From: Anthostomella pinea
Lineage: Eukaryota > Ascomycota > Sordariomycetes > Xylariales > Xylariaceae
Direction of reading: 5' to 3'
Length of the DNA stretch: 64,000 nucleotides
Assembly: GCA_963556695.1 (NCBI GenBank)
Contig: CAUWAG010000020.1
Span: forward strand, 1,550,001 to 1,614,000
A model generated the notes under the pieces. It made no database searches. It worked only from the letters and a program-made list of their open reading frames with translations, and was not told where the DNA came from. Both the position numbers and the translations under genes were made by a program. Shown here one piece after another: positions 10,586 to 20,882 of this stretch; the stretch's first letter is position 1; the number at the start of each line of letters is the position of its first letter.

Positions 10586-12537
10586 CTCGTGCCCCGCACC
10601 ACTTTCCACCTCGCTAGGGCTCACCACGTAAAGTGGTGCTCACCACAGTAGCACACCAACCACAATAACACACCAATATGAGGTTATTTAGCATTAAAAT
10701 TTACGTAGCGACCGCATCTTCTTGCCAGATTCGTAGATATCAGCAGCAGGTAGTCTCTTAGTAATCCTCCAATGCCTGGCCAACTTTGCTGCCTCCTTAG
10801 CGAGGGTTTTTCGTGGTTGGAGCTCCTTCTTTGCCAGGGCATCCGCCTTCTTTTGGAGGCCTGTCGCGGTCTCCTGCTCCTTTTTCCTCGCCATTTGACG
10901 CCCAATTTCAACTGTGAGGACTCCTCCTGATTGGAGAGGAGTGTTCTTTGCAGACTTGCGCTGTTTGTTAACTCGAGAGGCTAATTCGGTCCTTCCAAGG
11001 TCCCTTTTGGTCTGGACTAGCTGGGAGGCGTAGAAGCGCGCCCCCTTGGATAGGAGCCTGATCCTCTCAATATCTTCAGGAGTAAGATCCTCGCCATCGT
11101 CCAGGTTGTTCAAGGCCTCGTCTACTTGATATGCGACCTTGTGAATCTGCCGCATTGTAGCTGGGGTGGTAACTGGAGAGGAACCAGGCTGGTTAGGGGG
11201 GGGTGACGGTCCTTGCGCGAGCTTCGCGTTCCTTCAACTGATTAATCACAACGGATGGTTTGAAAGGATGGATGCCCGTTTTCTTAAAAGCAGAGAGGAT
11301 AGTGGTCTTCTTAAAAGCTTGCTGGCGAACCCCTTTAATACACGATAGGAACTCGATCTTCCCGATGTGCGTGAGACCATCACGCACCATAATATCCAGG
11401 GCTTTAACATGGTAGTGCTTCAAAGGCTGGAAAACCACCACATCGAGCGGCTGCAGTAAATGCGTCATCTTTGGAGGGAGACCAAAAGGGATAATGCCGT
11501 TGTCGTCACAATATCTAATGAATTGTATCGTGTGGTGGCTACCGTAACCGTCGATGATTAGGAGCCTCTTTATACCAACTTGAGAGGTCTTAGAGTGCTT
11601 ATTGAAGTGCTTAATCCACTCTAAGCTGATCTCGTCGTTCGAATAACTACTCTCCGCGGTTGCAATCGCCATCCTGGGGTCTAATTCGGGTACCTTGTAC
11701 CATGGAGACATGTGGAGGGTGCCAGAGAGGATAAGGAAGCCTGGGATAACCTCGCCGGCGGCAGAGATAGCTTCTATGCCAGTAGCAGACTCCCTATTTT
11801 CTGGTATTCCGAAATAATGGGCTCTTTTTCGCTTGGTAACGACCATCTGGTTCTTTCCAACCCCTAATCGAAAGCCAGTCCTCGTCCATGTTCCACAGGT
11901 CGTCAGGGAGGATGCCCTCCTCCCTGATGACCCTCCCCAGCTTCTGGAAGTACTCTTCAGTGCGTTTCGAGTCTTTAGCAGCTTGCCGATCTTGTGAAAG
12001 GACCTTCTGAGGCTGCTTGAAGTATCCGTGGCGCTTGATGAAGCGGGAGGCCCAATTCTTGCCAACTGTAGGTAGTTCCGTGACCGCGGTACTCGCCGAC
12101 TCTTGGAGCAGCAAGTTGGCAGCCTCTGTGATGAATTCTGGCCTTACGGAGAGATTAATGGCATCTAGGCGGTCGATATAAGCACAGACGGCTTTTTCTT
12201 GTATCGCATTCAGCTTGGTGGGTGGTTCTCGTGGTCCTTTTTTGGAAGGGATGCCCTGCAGGCGGTTGCAGAAGCGCTCTCTTGGAACCCTAAATTGGCG
12301 GCAGATACCGCGTTTGGAGGCATCCGGATGCTTGTCGGCATATTCTACGGCTTCGTAAATACGGGATTCCATCGCGAAAGAGTCGTCTGTCCAAAGAGAT
12401 AATGACTTTGGTGTGGTTTTGGCTGGAGGGTGGTTATTTTGGAAGACTGGTGTGTTATTGTGGTTGGTGTGCTACTGTGGTGAGCACCACTTTACGTGGT
12501 GAGCCCTAGCGAGGTGGAAAGTGGTGCGGGGCACGGG
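10586..12537 (-). mobile_element. Pogo/Fot-type DNA transposon with 90-bp terminal inverted repeats
   Basis: Left TIR 10586-10675 and right TIR 12448-12537 are inverted copies that differ only near the outer tip (CTCGTGCCCC versus CCCGTGCCCC). The 1952-bp element is flanked by TA dinucleotides at 10584-10585 and 12538-12539, the target duplication of the Tc1/mariner/Pogo superfamily. The interior holds one transposase gene on the minus strand, broken by two single-base indels. Near-identical TIRs and an otherwise clean reading frame indicate a recent insertion. Confidence 0.93.
10694..12372 (-). pseudogene. Pogo-type transposase (CENP-B HTH, DDE_1), two frameshifts
   Basis: Starts at ATG 12372 and ends at 10694, about 560 residues, a normal Pogo/Fot length. 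The N-terminus has a psq-type helix-turn-helix and a CENP-B/Tc5-type DNA-binding domain (WASRFIKRHGYFKQ). The catalytic core shows the three acidic sites NMDE, IDGYGSH and LLQPLDV. The C-terminus is basic and coiled-coil-like. One extra base at about 11880 (GACGAGGACTGG) and one extra base in the C8 run at 11196-11203 shift the frame; no other stops interrupt it. Either the copy is freshly dead or these are sequencing errors. It would bind the TIRs and cut and paste the element. Confidence 0.9.
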
Positions 12538-12645
12538 TACATCCTCTTCTCGGGGCCGAGGACCTCAGCTGGGGCTGGGTTGACGATCGTGAAACACCCT
12601 GACACCTCCCGGGCCGACGCCTCGTCGCAGCTTAGCGGCATCGGG

Positions 12646-12863
12646 ATAATGACTGCGTCCAGCCTGGTACATAGGTACCCTGTTAAGCCCGTTGGGATGC
12701 ATGTCGGCGATCGGTTTTACAAAGCACCGCCGTGCCATCGTCTGCTTGGCGGCATATGATTATTATCAGCTGATTATCATGATTGCGTCCAGATGCCAGC
12801 CTGGTGGTCCGTGGAGATGCATACCGGCAATCGGTTCTACAGAGCACCGGCGTGCCGTCGTCA
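12646..12863. repeat. Two-copy diverged tandem repeat
   Basis: Copies at about 12646-12741 and 12772-12863 share GA.TGCGTCCAG, then GATGCAT..CGGC.ATCGGTT.TAC and AGCACCG.CGTGCC.TCGTC. Copy 1 has about 20 extra bases between the first two landmarks. Confidence 0.5.
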
Positions 12864-12950
12864 CGAGTTCTGTAAGTCTGTCGACGGTCAACAGAGGTAA
12901 TTTTAGAAAAGGGGGCTTCAACGTCTTCTCGTCGTATGTGAACTGTCAAG

Positions 12951-12957
12951 TATATAG
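12951..12957 (+). promoter_or_regulatory. TATA-like box
   Basis: TATATAG, about 165 bp upstream of the ATG at 13120. Confidence 0.35.
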
Positions 12958-13119
12958 TCTGGTCGACCTCGCCGGCTTGGACATATCGCATCAAGAACTT
13001 CATCAGCTCATTCACCAGTCTCTCGTTCAGCATTCTTAAGTCTGTCGTTCAGCATTCTCAACTCTCTCGCTCAGCACCAACCCTCCAAAAGCCCTTGACA
13101 CAGCCAGTCCTGCTTCACG

Positions 13120-13572
13120 ATGGTGTTCATTCCACCGCCTGTTCTCAAGGCCACCGTCATAGCCTTCATCGGCGATCTGTCCGACCGCAAGTGGGACAGC
13201 CTCCCAGGTTACTTCACGTCCGACGCAAACTGGTGGACCAGCGGCAACCCGGACCTCGTTACGGGTGCGGGCACCACCACCGTCACCGAACACCTGCCGC
13301 TACTATCTGGGCTGGCCGACCAATTCACCGATTACTCCTTCGACATCGTCAACATCGTCGGCGACACGGGCAGGGTCATGCTGGAGGCCCAGGCCAAGGG
13401 TCTTGGCCCGCAGGATCTGGTGTACATCAACAACATCACCATGTCGCTCAAGATGACCGACGCCGGGAAGATCGCCGACATGAGGGAATACCCCGATCAT
13501 GTGGAGATCAACTGGCTCATCCAGTGGTTCCAGGACCACCAGAGCAACTCGACTTCGGCGAAGAGGCATTAG
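13120..13572 (+). CDS. SnoaL/NTF2-like domain protein
   Basis: Single-exon gene of 150 aa. The sequence fits the alpha+beta NTF2/SnoaL-like cone fold: an N-terminal helix (LKATVIAFIGDLSDRKWDSL), then YFTSDANWWTSGNPDL, a helix before the Asp-rich sheet (DYSFDIVNIVGD), and a C-terminal strand-helix (DHVEINWLIQWFQDH). The length is normal for the family. No signal peptide is seen, so it is probably cytosolic. Fold members include polyketide cyclases, dehydratases and ketosteroid isomerases, but no biosynthetic neighbour is present, so no substrate is proposed. The coding region is notably GC-rich in third positions compared with the flanks. Confidence 0.8.
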   Translation: MVFIPPPVLKATVIAFIGDLSDRKWDSLPGYFTSDANWWTSGNPDLVTGAGTTTVTEHLPLLSGLADQFTDYSFDIVNIVGDTGRVMLEAQAKGLGPQDLVYINNITMSLKMTDAGKIADMREYPDHVEINWLIQWFQDHQSNSTSAKRH

Positions 13573-14067
13573 TGGTGAGGTGGCTTTGTGTGGCATGTGA
13601 TTCTGCTTGGTGAGGGGGAGACCGGATTCGTCGTGGCCCTGTGGCTAATTCATGTATTCATTCTATTGCGAACCTGTGTTTCTTGTTTTGAGTCTATCAC
13701 TTGACACTTCGGTCTGCCAAAGAAGTACCATGTGCACACAATTCATTACCTATAGCTTTGGAAATCTGCAGAGTATAGAAGCCCGCAAGTAGTAGTCATC
13801 GGTCTCATTGGTTCGTTCCCTTAACGCCGCGTACGAGCTTCTGTATCCAGCGGCCCTCCTCGAAAACAGAGTCGAAGGACTGCAAATGGCAAAGCTTCAG
13901 CTTACCCGGCAGCGAAGAGCAAGCCGCAAGCAAGCGACTATGAACGCCAGGTTATTATTTACTGTGCCAGAAGAGTTCGCGCTCCACCGATAGGAACCAT
14001 TGGACTGGCATGATACGACAGAGAAACTCGGAGGGGAGTACTCGTCTTGTCCACCACGACCATCTAA
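13573..14067. other. Intergenic region, nothing recognised
   Basis: Convergent 3' flanks of the SnoaL-like gene and the next minus-strand gene. No motif, repeat or gene recognised. Confidence 0.6.
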
Positions 14068-14922
14068 CTAGTAGCGTCTCTCGTTCATAGTAATATCATT
14101 CGACTCCGAGACTTCGATCCAGCCAGAGTCTAGGAAATCGTGCACGGCTACTGTGGGCGCGCTGCCGAGCAACATAGTCAACCTATTAATGGACTCCTTG
14201 TTTTTCCCATCGACAAGGCCTATCGCATAGTCCTTGCTTTCCTGGTTCAAGTTCTTGTACTCTCCTCCCTTCGTGAGGCTATCCGGTTTCACGATGTTGA
14301 TGTACCCTTTCGCGTTCGTCAGCCCTGAGGCGTTGTACAGTCCAACCAACTCGTCCCAAGCAGTATCGAGCATGGGGGACTTGTGTGCGACCAGGGCTTG
14401 ATGCTTCATACTATCGCGCTGATGTCCGACGATGGCCATACCGACGCAGGTTGCCAGGTACTTGGTCCCGATGCTTTGCCCGCTTTTCGCTCCCTTGGCC
14501 ATGTCCATGCGGACTCGTATATCAACGTCACGGCGGTGGATTCCATCAGAGACGCGGCGTTTGAAGACGTGGTCATTAAGGTCAGAGTCTGGTTTCTCCA
14601 CGTCGCTGTCCACGTCGCTCTTCACGACGCTCGGGTCGATCCCGGCAGCTTCCAAGATGGCCCGAGAACACGAGGAAATACCCGTCTTGCCACGCTTGGC
14701 TCCTCAGCTGGCCGTCTCGTTGAATAGGTCGGCATCTTGACTGATATGCTCGATACTACGAACAGCGTTCGCTTCGGGACCGTCGCTGCGATGCAGTGGT
14801 CAGTATTAGGCATGTTCCTCTTCACGTGGGTACGATACAACTTACGAATGGGGCCCTACCAGCTTGCCAACAGCGAGGCTGGCCAGTATGGTGACAGCGA
14901 TGGCAGACTTGAGAACGTACAT
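14068..14922 (-). CDS. Secreted protein of unknown function, interrupted by one in-frame TGA
   Basis: Exon 1 (14846-14922) encodes a signal peptide, MYVLKSAIAVTILASLAVG. A 60-bp GT-AG intron joins it in phase to exon 2 (14068-14785); together 795 nt, 264 codons plus stop. One in-frame TGA lies at 14704-14706, about 53 residues in; it could come from CGA or TGG by a single transition. An alternative is that a second small intron of about 54 bp removes the TGA. After it the frame is open to the end. The mature region has dibasic KR and RR sites (KRR, HRR near residues 85-95) that could be Kex2 cleavage points, then a globular C-terminal half. I do not recognise the family. A 15-bp minisatellite lies in its 5' flank. 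Confidence 0.5.
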
Positions 14923-14972
14923 GATGGCGACAACGCCTAGAAAGTTGATGAGGAAGTGGTGGTTCGAGGCCT

Positions 14973-15017
14973 GGTGTTCGAGGCTTTGGTGTCCGAGGCT
15001 TTGGTGTCCGAGGCTTT
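14973..15017. repeat. 15-bp minisatellite, three units
   Basis: Three consecutive 15-bp units GGTGT[T/C]CGAGGCTTT at 14973-14987, 14988-15002 and 15003-15017, with one difference in the first. They lie 50 bp upstream of the secreted-protein ATG, probably in its 5' UTR. Confidence 0.85.
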
Positions 15018-15264
15018 GAATATACCGCGCAGCCAGGAGCACATGGCATCGAGCGTCAGCAGTCCTTATGTATATTCGGTCCGTCGAACCTTGAGCCCAC
15101 GTTTATTTTTAACAGCCATAGTAGTACGGACTTAGAAAATCTCCATCATGTGGAACCGCTGACCATCACCATCCTAGACACTTGTATTTTAAGCGTCGAT
15201 GAGCTCACTGTCATGTTAAAGGACTGTACGGGCAATCCCGGGGACCTGAACAGAGCGCATTATG

Positions 15265-15452
15265 TTTGTTGTTTGTTTGTTTGTTTGTTTTGTATTTAAC
15301 GTGGGGGGTAGCTCCTCAGTAGTGCAGACCACGCCTCTCAGAGCCTCTGCATCGCAGGGTTGTGGAGGTCTCAAGAAAATAAGTACAGTCAGTCCCGCTC
15401 ACGGGCCCATCCCCGTTGTTGCGGCGGTATGACCTTGGGGTCATCCATCTGG
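15265..15452 (-). mobile_element. 5'-truncated LINE fragment, (CAAA)n tail
   Basis: The 188 bp match only the last ~160 bp of the LINE 3' UTR, starting near GGATGACCCCAAGGTCAT, and end in a (CAAA)n tail at 15265-15291 (minus strand). A perfect 13-bp target-site duplication AGAGCGCATTATG flanks it at 15252-15264 and 15453-15465. This is a classic 5'-truncated target-primed insertion. Confidence 0.92.
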
Positions 15453-15465
15453 AGAGCGCATTATG

Positions 15466-15946
15466 ACTCAAAGACTACATACACGCGATCACCAGGAGCT
15501 GTTTGGTCGGCGATATATCCTCAATACAGGCTACTCCTATGGCATAATGTAAATTTAGTAAATGACGCATGAAAGGAGATCTTGTGTATACTTGAGGGCG
15601 CTGGAACCTTGGAATCGGCTTTCCTGCGGATCAAGATAATAAAAATAACCATAAGCTCAATACCGTGTGGAGAGATTGGGGACACGGTACTCTCCATCGC
15701 TGCCAAGCCACACATGCTGGAAGGTATTTTTGCATGTCCGCCCGGCTTCAATAGCAGCAAGGCGTAGGCTCTTGCCCGAAGGATCTTCCAAGTTCTCCCA
15801 TCAGGAAGTGGTAGGGGGGTAGTGTGTAGGGTTGTTACGTTATTACGTCCTTGAGGATTCGTTGCCTGCAATCCCGTAGGACTAGGGCCAATATTGTCAA
15901 GATCAGCCGATCTGGCACTAAAGCTAAATTTATAGAGATAGATTAT
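15466..15946. other. Intergenic region, no supported gene
   Basis: A 116-codon open frame at 15521-15871 (minus) has a low-complexity, non-conserved look and no known motif; I do not call it. Nothing else seen. Confidence 0.5.
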
Positions 15947-16595
15947 TTATACATACAGTAGGCACTGATCCATGGTTCCTCCCGGCGATGTACCTACTAT
16001 TTTGGAGTTCGATTCGTCACAGCCAAGCAACAAGAACATCCTCCACCTGTCATCACCACTGAACCGCATGCATGCTCTTATCCGCAACATATTATAGATT
16101 TCTCTTGTCAGCGACACCCAAATGTAGGGCAAGAGAGAGTTTGGAGCCGTAGTTACCTTCAGGTTATCAGCCGGGTAAGTCTTGAGATGTTGCAAAGGCG
16201 TTGCCCAAATCCCGTATGTACATGCTGCTATCAGCAGCACCGCGACTATTCTCAGCCAGCTTATACGACTTCAGAAGCCAGCGATGACTGAACTCACCCA
16301 AGAGATGATGATGGCCCAGTCATCCCATCCTAGACCCGACCGAGACCTCAGTGTAGATAAGATCCGTATGCCGATAATTGATAGCCATCAAGGCAAAGAA
16401 CACGATGAAGTGCACCTGTATCTGGACAACGTTGGCTCTCGCCTGGAATGTCGCCGTGTACCATCTTCGCTCTCGATAACTAGGTAGGTGCGTGGGTAGT
16501 CCTTGTGTGATCTCCAAGGCAAAGCCAGTTATATGTCCGAGATCACGAGGGATCCCGTCCACATGCATGTCAATTACCGACATGATCTGGAACAA
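15947..16595 (-). pseudogene. Possible remnant of a fungal rhodopsin/PTH11-domain membrane protein
   Basis: Read on the minus strand, 16309-16350 encodes RSRSGLGWDDWAII, close to the RxxxxLGWDDW segment typical of the fungal PTH11/SAT-like seven-helix family. A further hydrophobic segment with YGIWATPLQ follows near 16200. These pieces lie in different frames and could be joined only by several weak splice sites; I could not build a clean model. It may be a decayed gene or a multi-exon gene I fail to resolve. Confidence 0.3.
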
Positions 16596-16727
16596 CGTTC
16601 GTGATTACTGTCCAAATACTATATCTGAATCCCAAAGAAGTGTACTCTTCTAGAAGGTAAAAAGCAAGAAGAGAATGTCCGACCATGCATGCCAAAGCAC
16701 GCCACCTCCCAATGCCTTCCATCCCGA

Positions 16728-18209
16728 TCACGGCCCCAAGGGCGTCTCAAAGCCATACTCAGTCGCGCCTGCCCACTGCAGGAAAGCATTGCCCGTAGCC
16801 TGGTACTGCCCAATAGGCAAGAAGCTCTCTAAGTGCGTCGTCACGCACCCCGTCTGCGCCACGGCCTTGCCCTCAAACCTGTCCCTGATCCACTGCATCC
16901 AGACTGGCCGCGTCGCATCCAGCGTCGGCACGTGGCCCGTCCCTCCACGACGACGAACTCCAGATCGCTACTCACTACCTCCGCGCACCTATCCTTCACC
17001 GTCTGCGCCGTAATATTGTGGCTCACATACCCGTCGGCCGTGCCCTGCAGTACGAGCATCGGGCTGCGGAACGGCTTGCGCCCGGCGTTCGCCAGCCGCG
17101 CGTACGCGTCCACGTACCACGTCTCGTTGTACGAGGCCTTGACCACCTCCTCGCCCGTGAGGAACAGCTGCTGCGATGCGCTGATGCCGCCCTCGATCTC
17201 CCGCAGCAGCTCGACGCGCGCGATGCCCAGCGGCGTCAGCCACTTGGCGATGTCGAAGTCGGGGAAGATGCCCTGCAGTATCATGCCGACCCACGGCACA
17301 ATGAATTGGGCCATACCGCTAAGTACGTCGGTCGTGGGACTACCGGCGATGATGCCGGGGTAGCCCGGCGTGAGGTCGGCGAACGTATCTGCTTCGGCCT
17401 CGAGGACCTCGGCGACGCCCCAGGCGACGCCGCCGCCTTGGCTGTGGCCCATGACCACGTAGTCGTCGCTCAGCAGGTCCTGGAACGCCTTGCGGGCTGC
17501 GCGCAGGGCGGACAGCGCGTCGTGCGCGCTCGTCGGCGAGGCGAGGTACTGGTGCGGGATGGGGCTGCCGTCCCAGGATGTCGAGATGCCGAGGCCGGCG
17601 TAGTCGGGGGCTACCACGGCGTAGCCGTCCAGGGTGAGCGCGAAGGGCGCGGCGTCGCCGTACCAGAGCGCGCGGTGCGCGGACGGCGCGTTGGAGGCGA
17701 AAAAAGCCGGATGTGCCGTGCGTCCAGAGGACGACGGGCGCTGAGGACGCCTCGCTGGTGCTGTTGCTGCCCTTGGAGAACTGACGCGGTTGGAAGGGCC
17801 AGAAAATGAATGCCGAGGCGGGCAATACGGTGCCGTTGAGGTTCGTCGACGTGTATATGATGCGCGAGAGTGCCGTGTTGGGAGGTAGCGTATAGTTGGT
17901 TGTGTCGGTGAAAGACTGCACCTTCAAGAGCGTCCCGGCCTTAAGGGGCTGCGTGGTGTTCTCTAGGAGAGGGAGGGTGTAGAAGTCGTCCTCTGCAGGG
18001 CCGCCGTTGGCGAGTTGCGACTGGTCATAGCGGACCACATTGTTCAGACTGGCGACCGTGCTGTCGGAGAGGCTTGCTGCTTCGATCTGGGCGGATAACA
18101 AGGCGAAGGAGGAGTTGAAGCCTGCAGTTTGCAGCTCGGCTGGGGCGACTTGGGCTGACGCGAGTGTTGCTGTCAGCGCCAACGCAATGGTCTTGAGAGA
18201 AGGGATCAT
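16728..18209 (-). CDS. Secreted alpha/beta-hydrolase (secretory lipase-like), two single-base frameshifts
   Basis: Starts at ATG 18209 with a signal peptide (MIPSLKTIALALTATLASAQ) and ends at 16728; about 493 aa once both indels are accounted for. The hydrolase landmarks are in order: oxyanion loop LWTHGTSGFF, APDYAGLG, nucleophile elbow GHSQGGG, acid site LVLQGTADGYV and histidine site GHVPTLD. An extra base in the A6 run at 17700-17705 (T6 in the gene) shifts the frame after HGTSGFF; a missing base near 16936-16942 shifts it just before the catalytic-His motif. The three segments otherwise have no stops and full family-like content. So this is either very recent inactivation or sequencing error. 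The substrate (triacylglycerol or other ester) is not determinable. A TATA-like site is about 80 bp upstream. Confidence 0.8.
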
Positions 18210-18285
18210 CTTGCATGGTAAGCTTCACGAAGCGATGGTGTTCTTGCTGTATCGCAACTGCTATGAGAGGCCATGATTGACTCTT

Positions 18286-18292
18286 CTTATAT
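18286..18292 (-). promoter_or_regulatory. TATA-like box
   Basis: ATATAAG on the minus strand, about 80 bp upstream of the hydrolase ATG at 18209. Confidence 0.35.
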
Positions 18293-19115
18293 GAGTGTTC
18301 AAAGGGCTTGATTGATCATAAGGCCTTGCTACGTAATCTCACGTAACTACTTAGTTAATTCCATGATGCAGGCATAGTCCGATACTCGACACCAGTCGAT
18401 TTCACACGAAATCCCGTGGGTGCTTACATCACCACTCAGAAGCTGCTCCCACGGCATTCCGTGGAGGCTCACATCACATCACCGCTCAAAAGTTTCTCCC
18501 ACGGCATTCCGTGGAGTTGTGGTGGTGCGTAGCGCAATCTTAGTCCGTTACCTACCTAAGTCAGCATCCTGCTTATCCACCCCTAAGATATAAGGTGAAT
18601 ACAACCTCTGGTAGATTTGTAATCTCCCGGACCTCACGTAACTTGCAAGGTACGGTAGTAGCATGGCAGTCTTTCGTGGTTTTAGCGGCCGGCGTCATGG
18701 AGCCAGAGCATTACGGATTCGCCCGTTTTGGCTTGTGTAGGATGCAGATATTGAAAATCAAGTGTAATAACAGATCCTATTTGCTTCAGTCAGCTTTCCC
18801 ATTCGATTTCCAAGATTCAGCGAGTAGCAAGGATAACATGAGGATCCTACATGTACACAAGCAACCGGACAAGTGAGAAGAGCGGTGTCTTATTACAGGT
18901 CAACGACTACCTACCTACCTTAGGTACCCTAGTTGGTCTGCCCAACGACATCGAAAAGTGCACATGACGAAACCAGTCCCAGGACCATTGCCCTTCCCCA
19001 ACCCGCTCGCCCTGAACACCCACGCTCATGCTCATGCTATCCCAGCCTTTACCATACACATCCTCTCACCACACCATCATCTCGCCATCCCATCTCCGTC
19101 CCACACCCTCACCCC
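18293..19115. other. Intergenic region with hairpin repeats
   Basis: Between the hydrolase promoter and the 3' end of the ABM-domain gene. Apart from the tandem hairpin repeat at 18404-18519 I see nothing. The open frame at 18595-18876 has no supporting feature. Confidence 0.55.
18404..18519. repeat. Tandem repeat units each ending in a CCACGG-CATT-CCGTGG hairpin
   Basis: Perfect 6-bp palindromic stems with a CATT loop lie at 18449-18464 and 18499-18514, each preceded by a similar ~35-bp stretch (CTTACATCACCACTCAGAAG versus CACATCACCGCTCAAAAG). A third, degraded unit (AATCCCGTGGGTG) starts near 18408. Unit spacing is 50 bp. Function unknown. Confidence 0.7.
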
Positions 19116-19969
19116 TCACTCCGCCCTCACGTGAAAAACATCCCTCCCCCTCAACCCCTCCAGCGCCTGTATCTTCGGAATGAGCCTCCCAGAGTCCTCC
19201 GTGGCCCTGAACGCGCCATGCGCCTCGACGCTCTCCCAGCCGCACAGTATGACGAACAAGCGGCGCGTCTCGCCCTCGTGCACCACGTCCTCGCGCACCC
19301 AGCCGGCAGACAGGTGGCCCGTGAACCCTTTCGCCCCGCACGCGCGGAACTCCGCGACGAACCCCTGCGCGACGTCCGTCTCGGGCGTGCCGGAGGCGAA
19401 GTACAGCGAGAGCATCTCGAGGAGGCCGCCTTTGCCAGTGGAGGCGGAGGAGGAGTCGCCGTAGAGCACGGCGGCCGGGTACGGGTCTAGCTTTGCGTGC
19501 ACGGCGCTGCTTGGGGGGCCAGCTAGCTGCGGGAGGAGCTGCTCTGTCATGACTTTGGCGAAGTCGGGGGTCTTGGTGAAGGCTTCGTGGTCGGCTACTG
19601 AGTCCCAGTCCACCTTTGGGGGCGTTGGTGTTAGCACGTAGGGCACGACGAAGTTGTTCTTCGCGGACAACATAGAAAGGAGGGTGGGAAGTCGGATGTG
19701 CATTTCTTGGGAGCAAGCATCCCCGTGAGACAGCTCAGACGGGATATCTATATATCTGCTCCCACAGCAACGACGGATCAGGAGCTGGGATTTACGCGGA
19801 TGATACTTACGAACAAGCGAGCCTGGTTCGGGTCCTCGTGCAAGAGCGAGACGCGCAGGCGGCGACAGCCGGGTTGTGCCAGCATGGTGGTGCGTGCGGT
19901 TGCAAAGACGGAGAGCTCGACGTCCGGCACGAGTGTGAGGGCGACGATTTCCGTGACGGGGTCCGACAT
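19116..19969 (-). CDS. ABM-domain (dimeric alpha-beta barrel) protein
   Basis: Exon 1 (19811-19969) and exon 2 (19116-19613) join in phase 0 across a 197-bp GT-AG intron, unusually long for this locus, giving 218 aa. The join restores RLFVDWDSVADHEAF, a conserved-looking stretch of fungal antibiotic-biosynthesis-monooxygenase (ABM)-type proteins. N-terminal MSDPVTEIVALTLVPD is the first strand. The protein appears to hold two barrel halves (residues ~5-80 and ~110-215). No signal peptide is seen, so it is probably cytosolic. Members of this fold include small monooxygenases and heme-degrading or stress proteins; the activity here is unknown. A TATA box lies about 165 bp upstream. Confidence 0.82.
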
Positions 19970-20882
19970 GGTGGGTGAGTTGTCAAAGGGAGACTAGATT
20001 TGAGGAGTAAACTTGAAGTATATGCAAGATCGATGAAGTACAGAAAGCTGTCTGGGTCTAGGAAGATGTGTGGTAGTCTCTGTTGTGAGATAGCAGATGG
20101 TGGATGGGTAGATGGATGGCAGCAAGTCGGTTTATATACTCAACAATAAGCTCCAACTTCACAGGGCTGACAGAATTCTCCTGCGAGCTGAACCGGACTG
20201 TGGGTACGCGACCATGTTAGTGTGAAGCGCGGGGAGCTCGATACTCCGTCCGGGTATTACGCACGCCGTCCATTCTCTTGTATTAACAAACCCGGCGACG
20301 CTTATTCCGGTCGTCGATTCTTCAGTGTTGGCGAGCCCGTGATGATGGCCTGGACAAACGGCCTGTCGATGCCACGGACATAACGCAGTGTGCATACTGG
20401 CCTCCGGAGGCTCACGTAAGAACATGTGAGGGTAGCTCGGCGACCGAGGCGGAGGATGCTCCTGTCACGTAAGCCGAAACCCTCTCATGCGGCACTGGAC
20501 GGACGTCGTATAACGAGCCAATCGGGCGAAGATGGTAAATGCTGGAATTAAGCACAAGCGCAGGTATTAGGGGTACTCGTGAAATCGGGAATATCACGCT
20601 CGTGCATAATTGTTCTTTCAAGTGGTTTGGTATATTAGGTCGATCGGCTGAGGCGACAAAGAAAAGGGGGTATTGTGCAAGTCGCCTCAAACAAGTCGAC
20701 AGACTATTTTTCAGTCTGCATTAAGTTTCGACGCCTACATATTTGGCTCCAAGCCAAGACTGGGCTCTCATGCTCAAGCCATATTAAATCGACACACATG
20801 CATGGCATCAGGCCAGTAAGCGCGGAGCTATTTCCTAAGCCCTTTCTCCTCCGTCCGCCCTCGCTTTGCACCAAACCTCAAA
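19970..20882. other. Intergenic region, nothing recognised
   Basis: 5' flank of the ABM-domain gene and 3' flank of VPS9. Apart from the TATA box at 20131-20138 I see no gene or repeat; the open frames at 20159-20425 and 20412-20690 (minus) have no recognisable content. Confidence 0.55.
20131..20138 (-). promoter_or_regulatory. TATA box
   Basis: TATATAAA on the minus strand, about 165 bp upstream of the ABM-domain ATG at 19969. Confidence 0.45.

Larger units (their letters stand above)
12540..13119. other. Intergenic region with a short tandem duplication
   Basis: No gene seen. It holds a two-copy tandem repeat (12646-12863) and a TATA-like site at 12951-12957 ahead of the SnoaL-like gene. 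Confidence 0.6.

Noticed and set aside
16833..17809. Long plus-strand open frames opposite the hydrolase gene
   Set aside because: They are shadows of a GC-rich coding strand; the minus strand carries the alpha/beta-hydrolase motifs.
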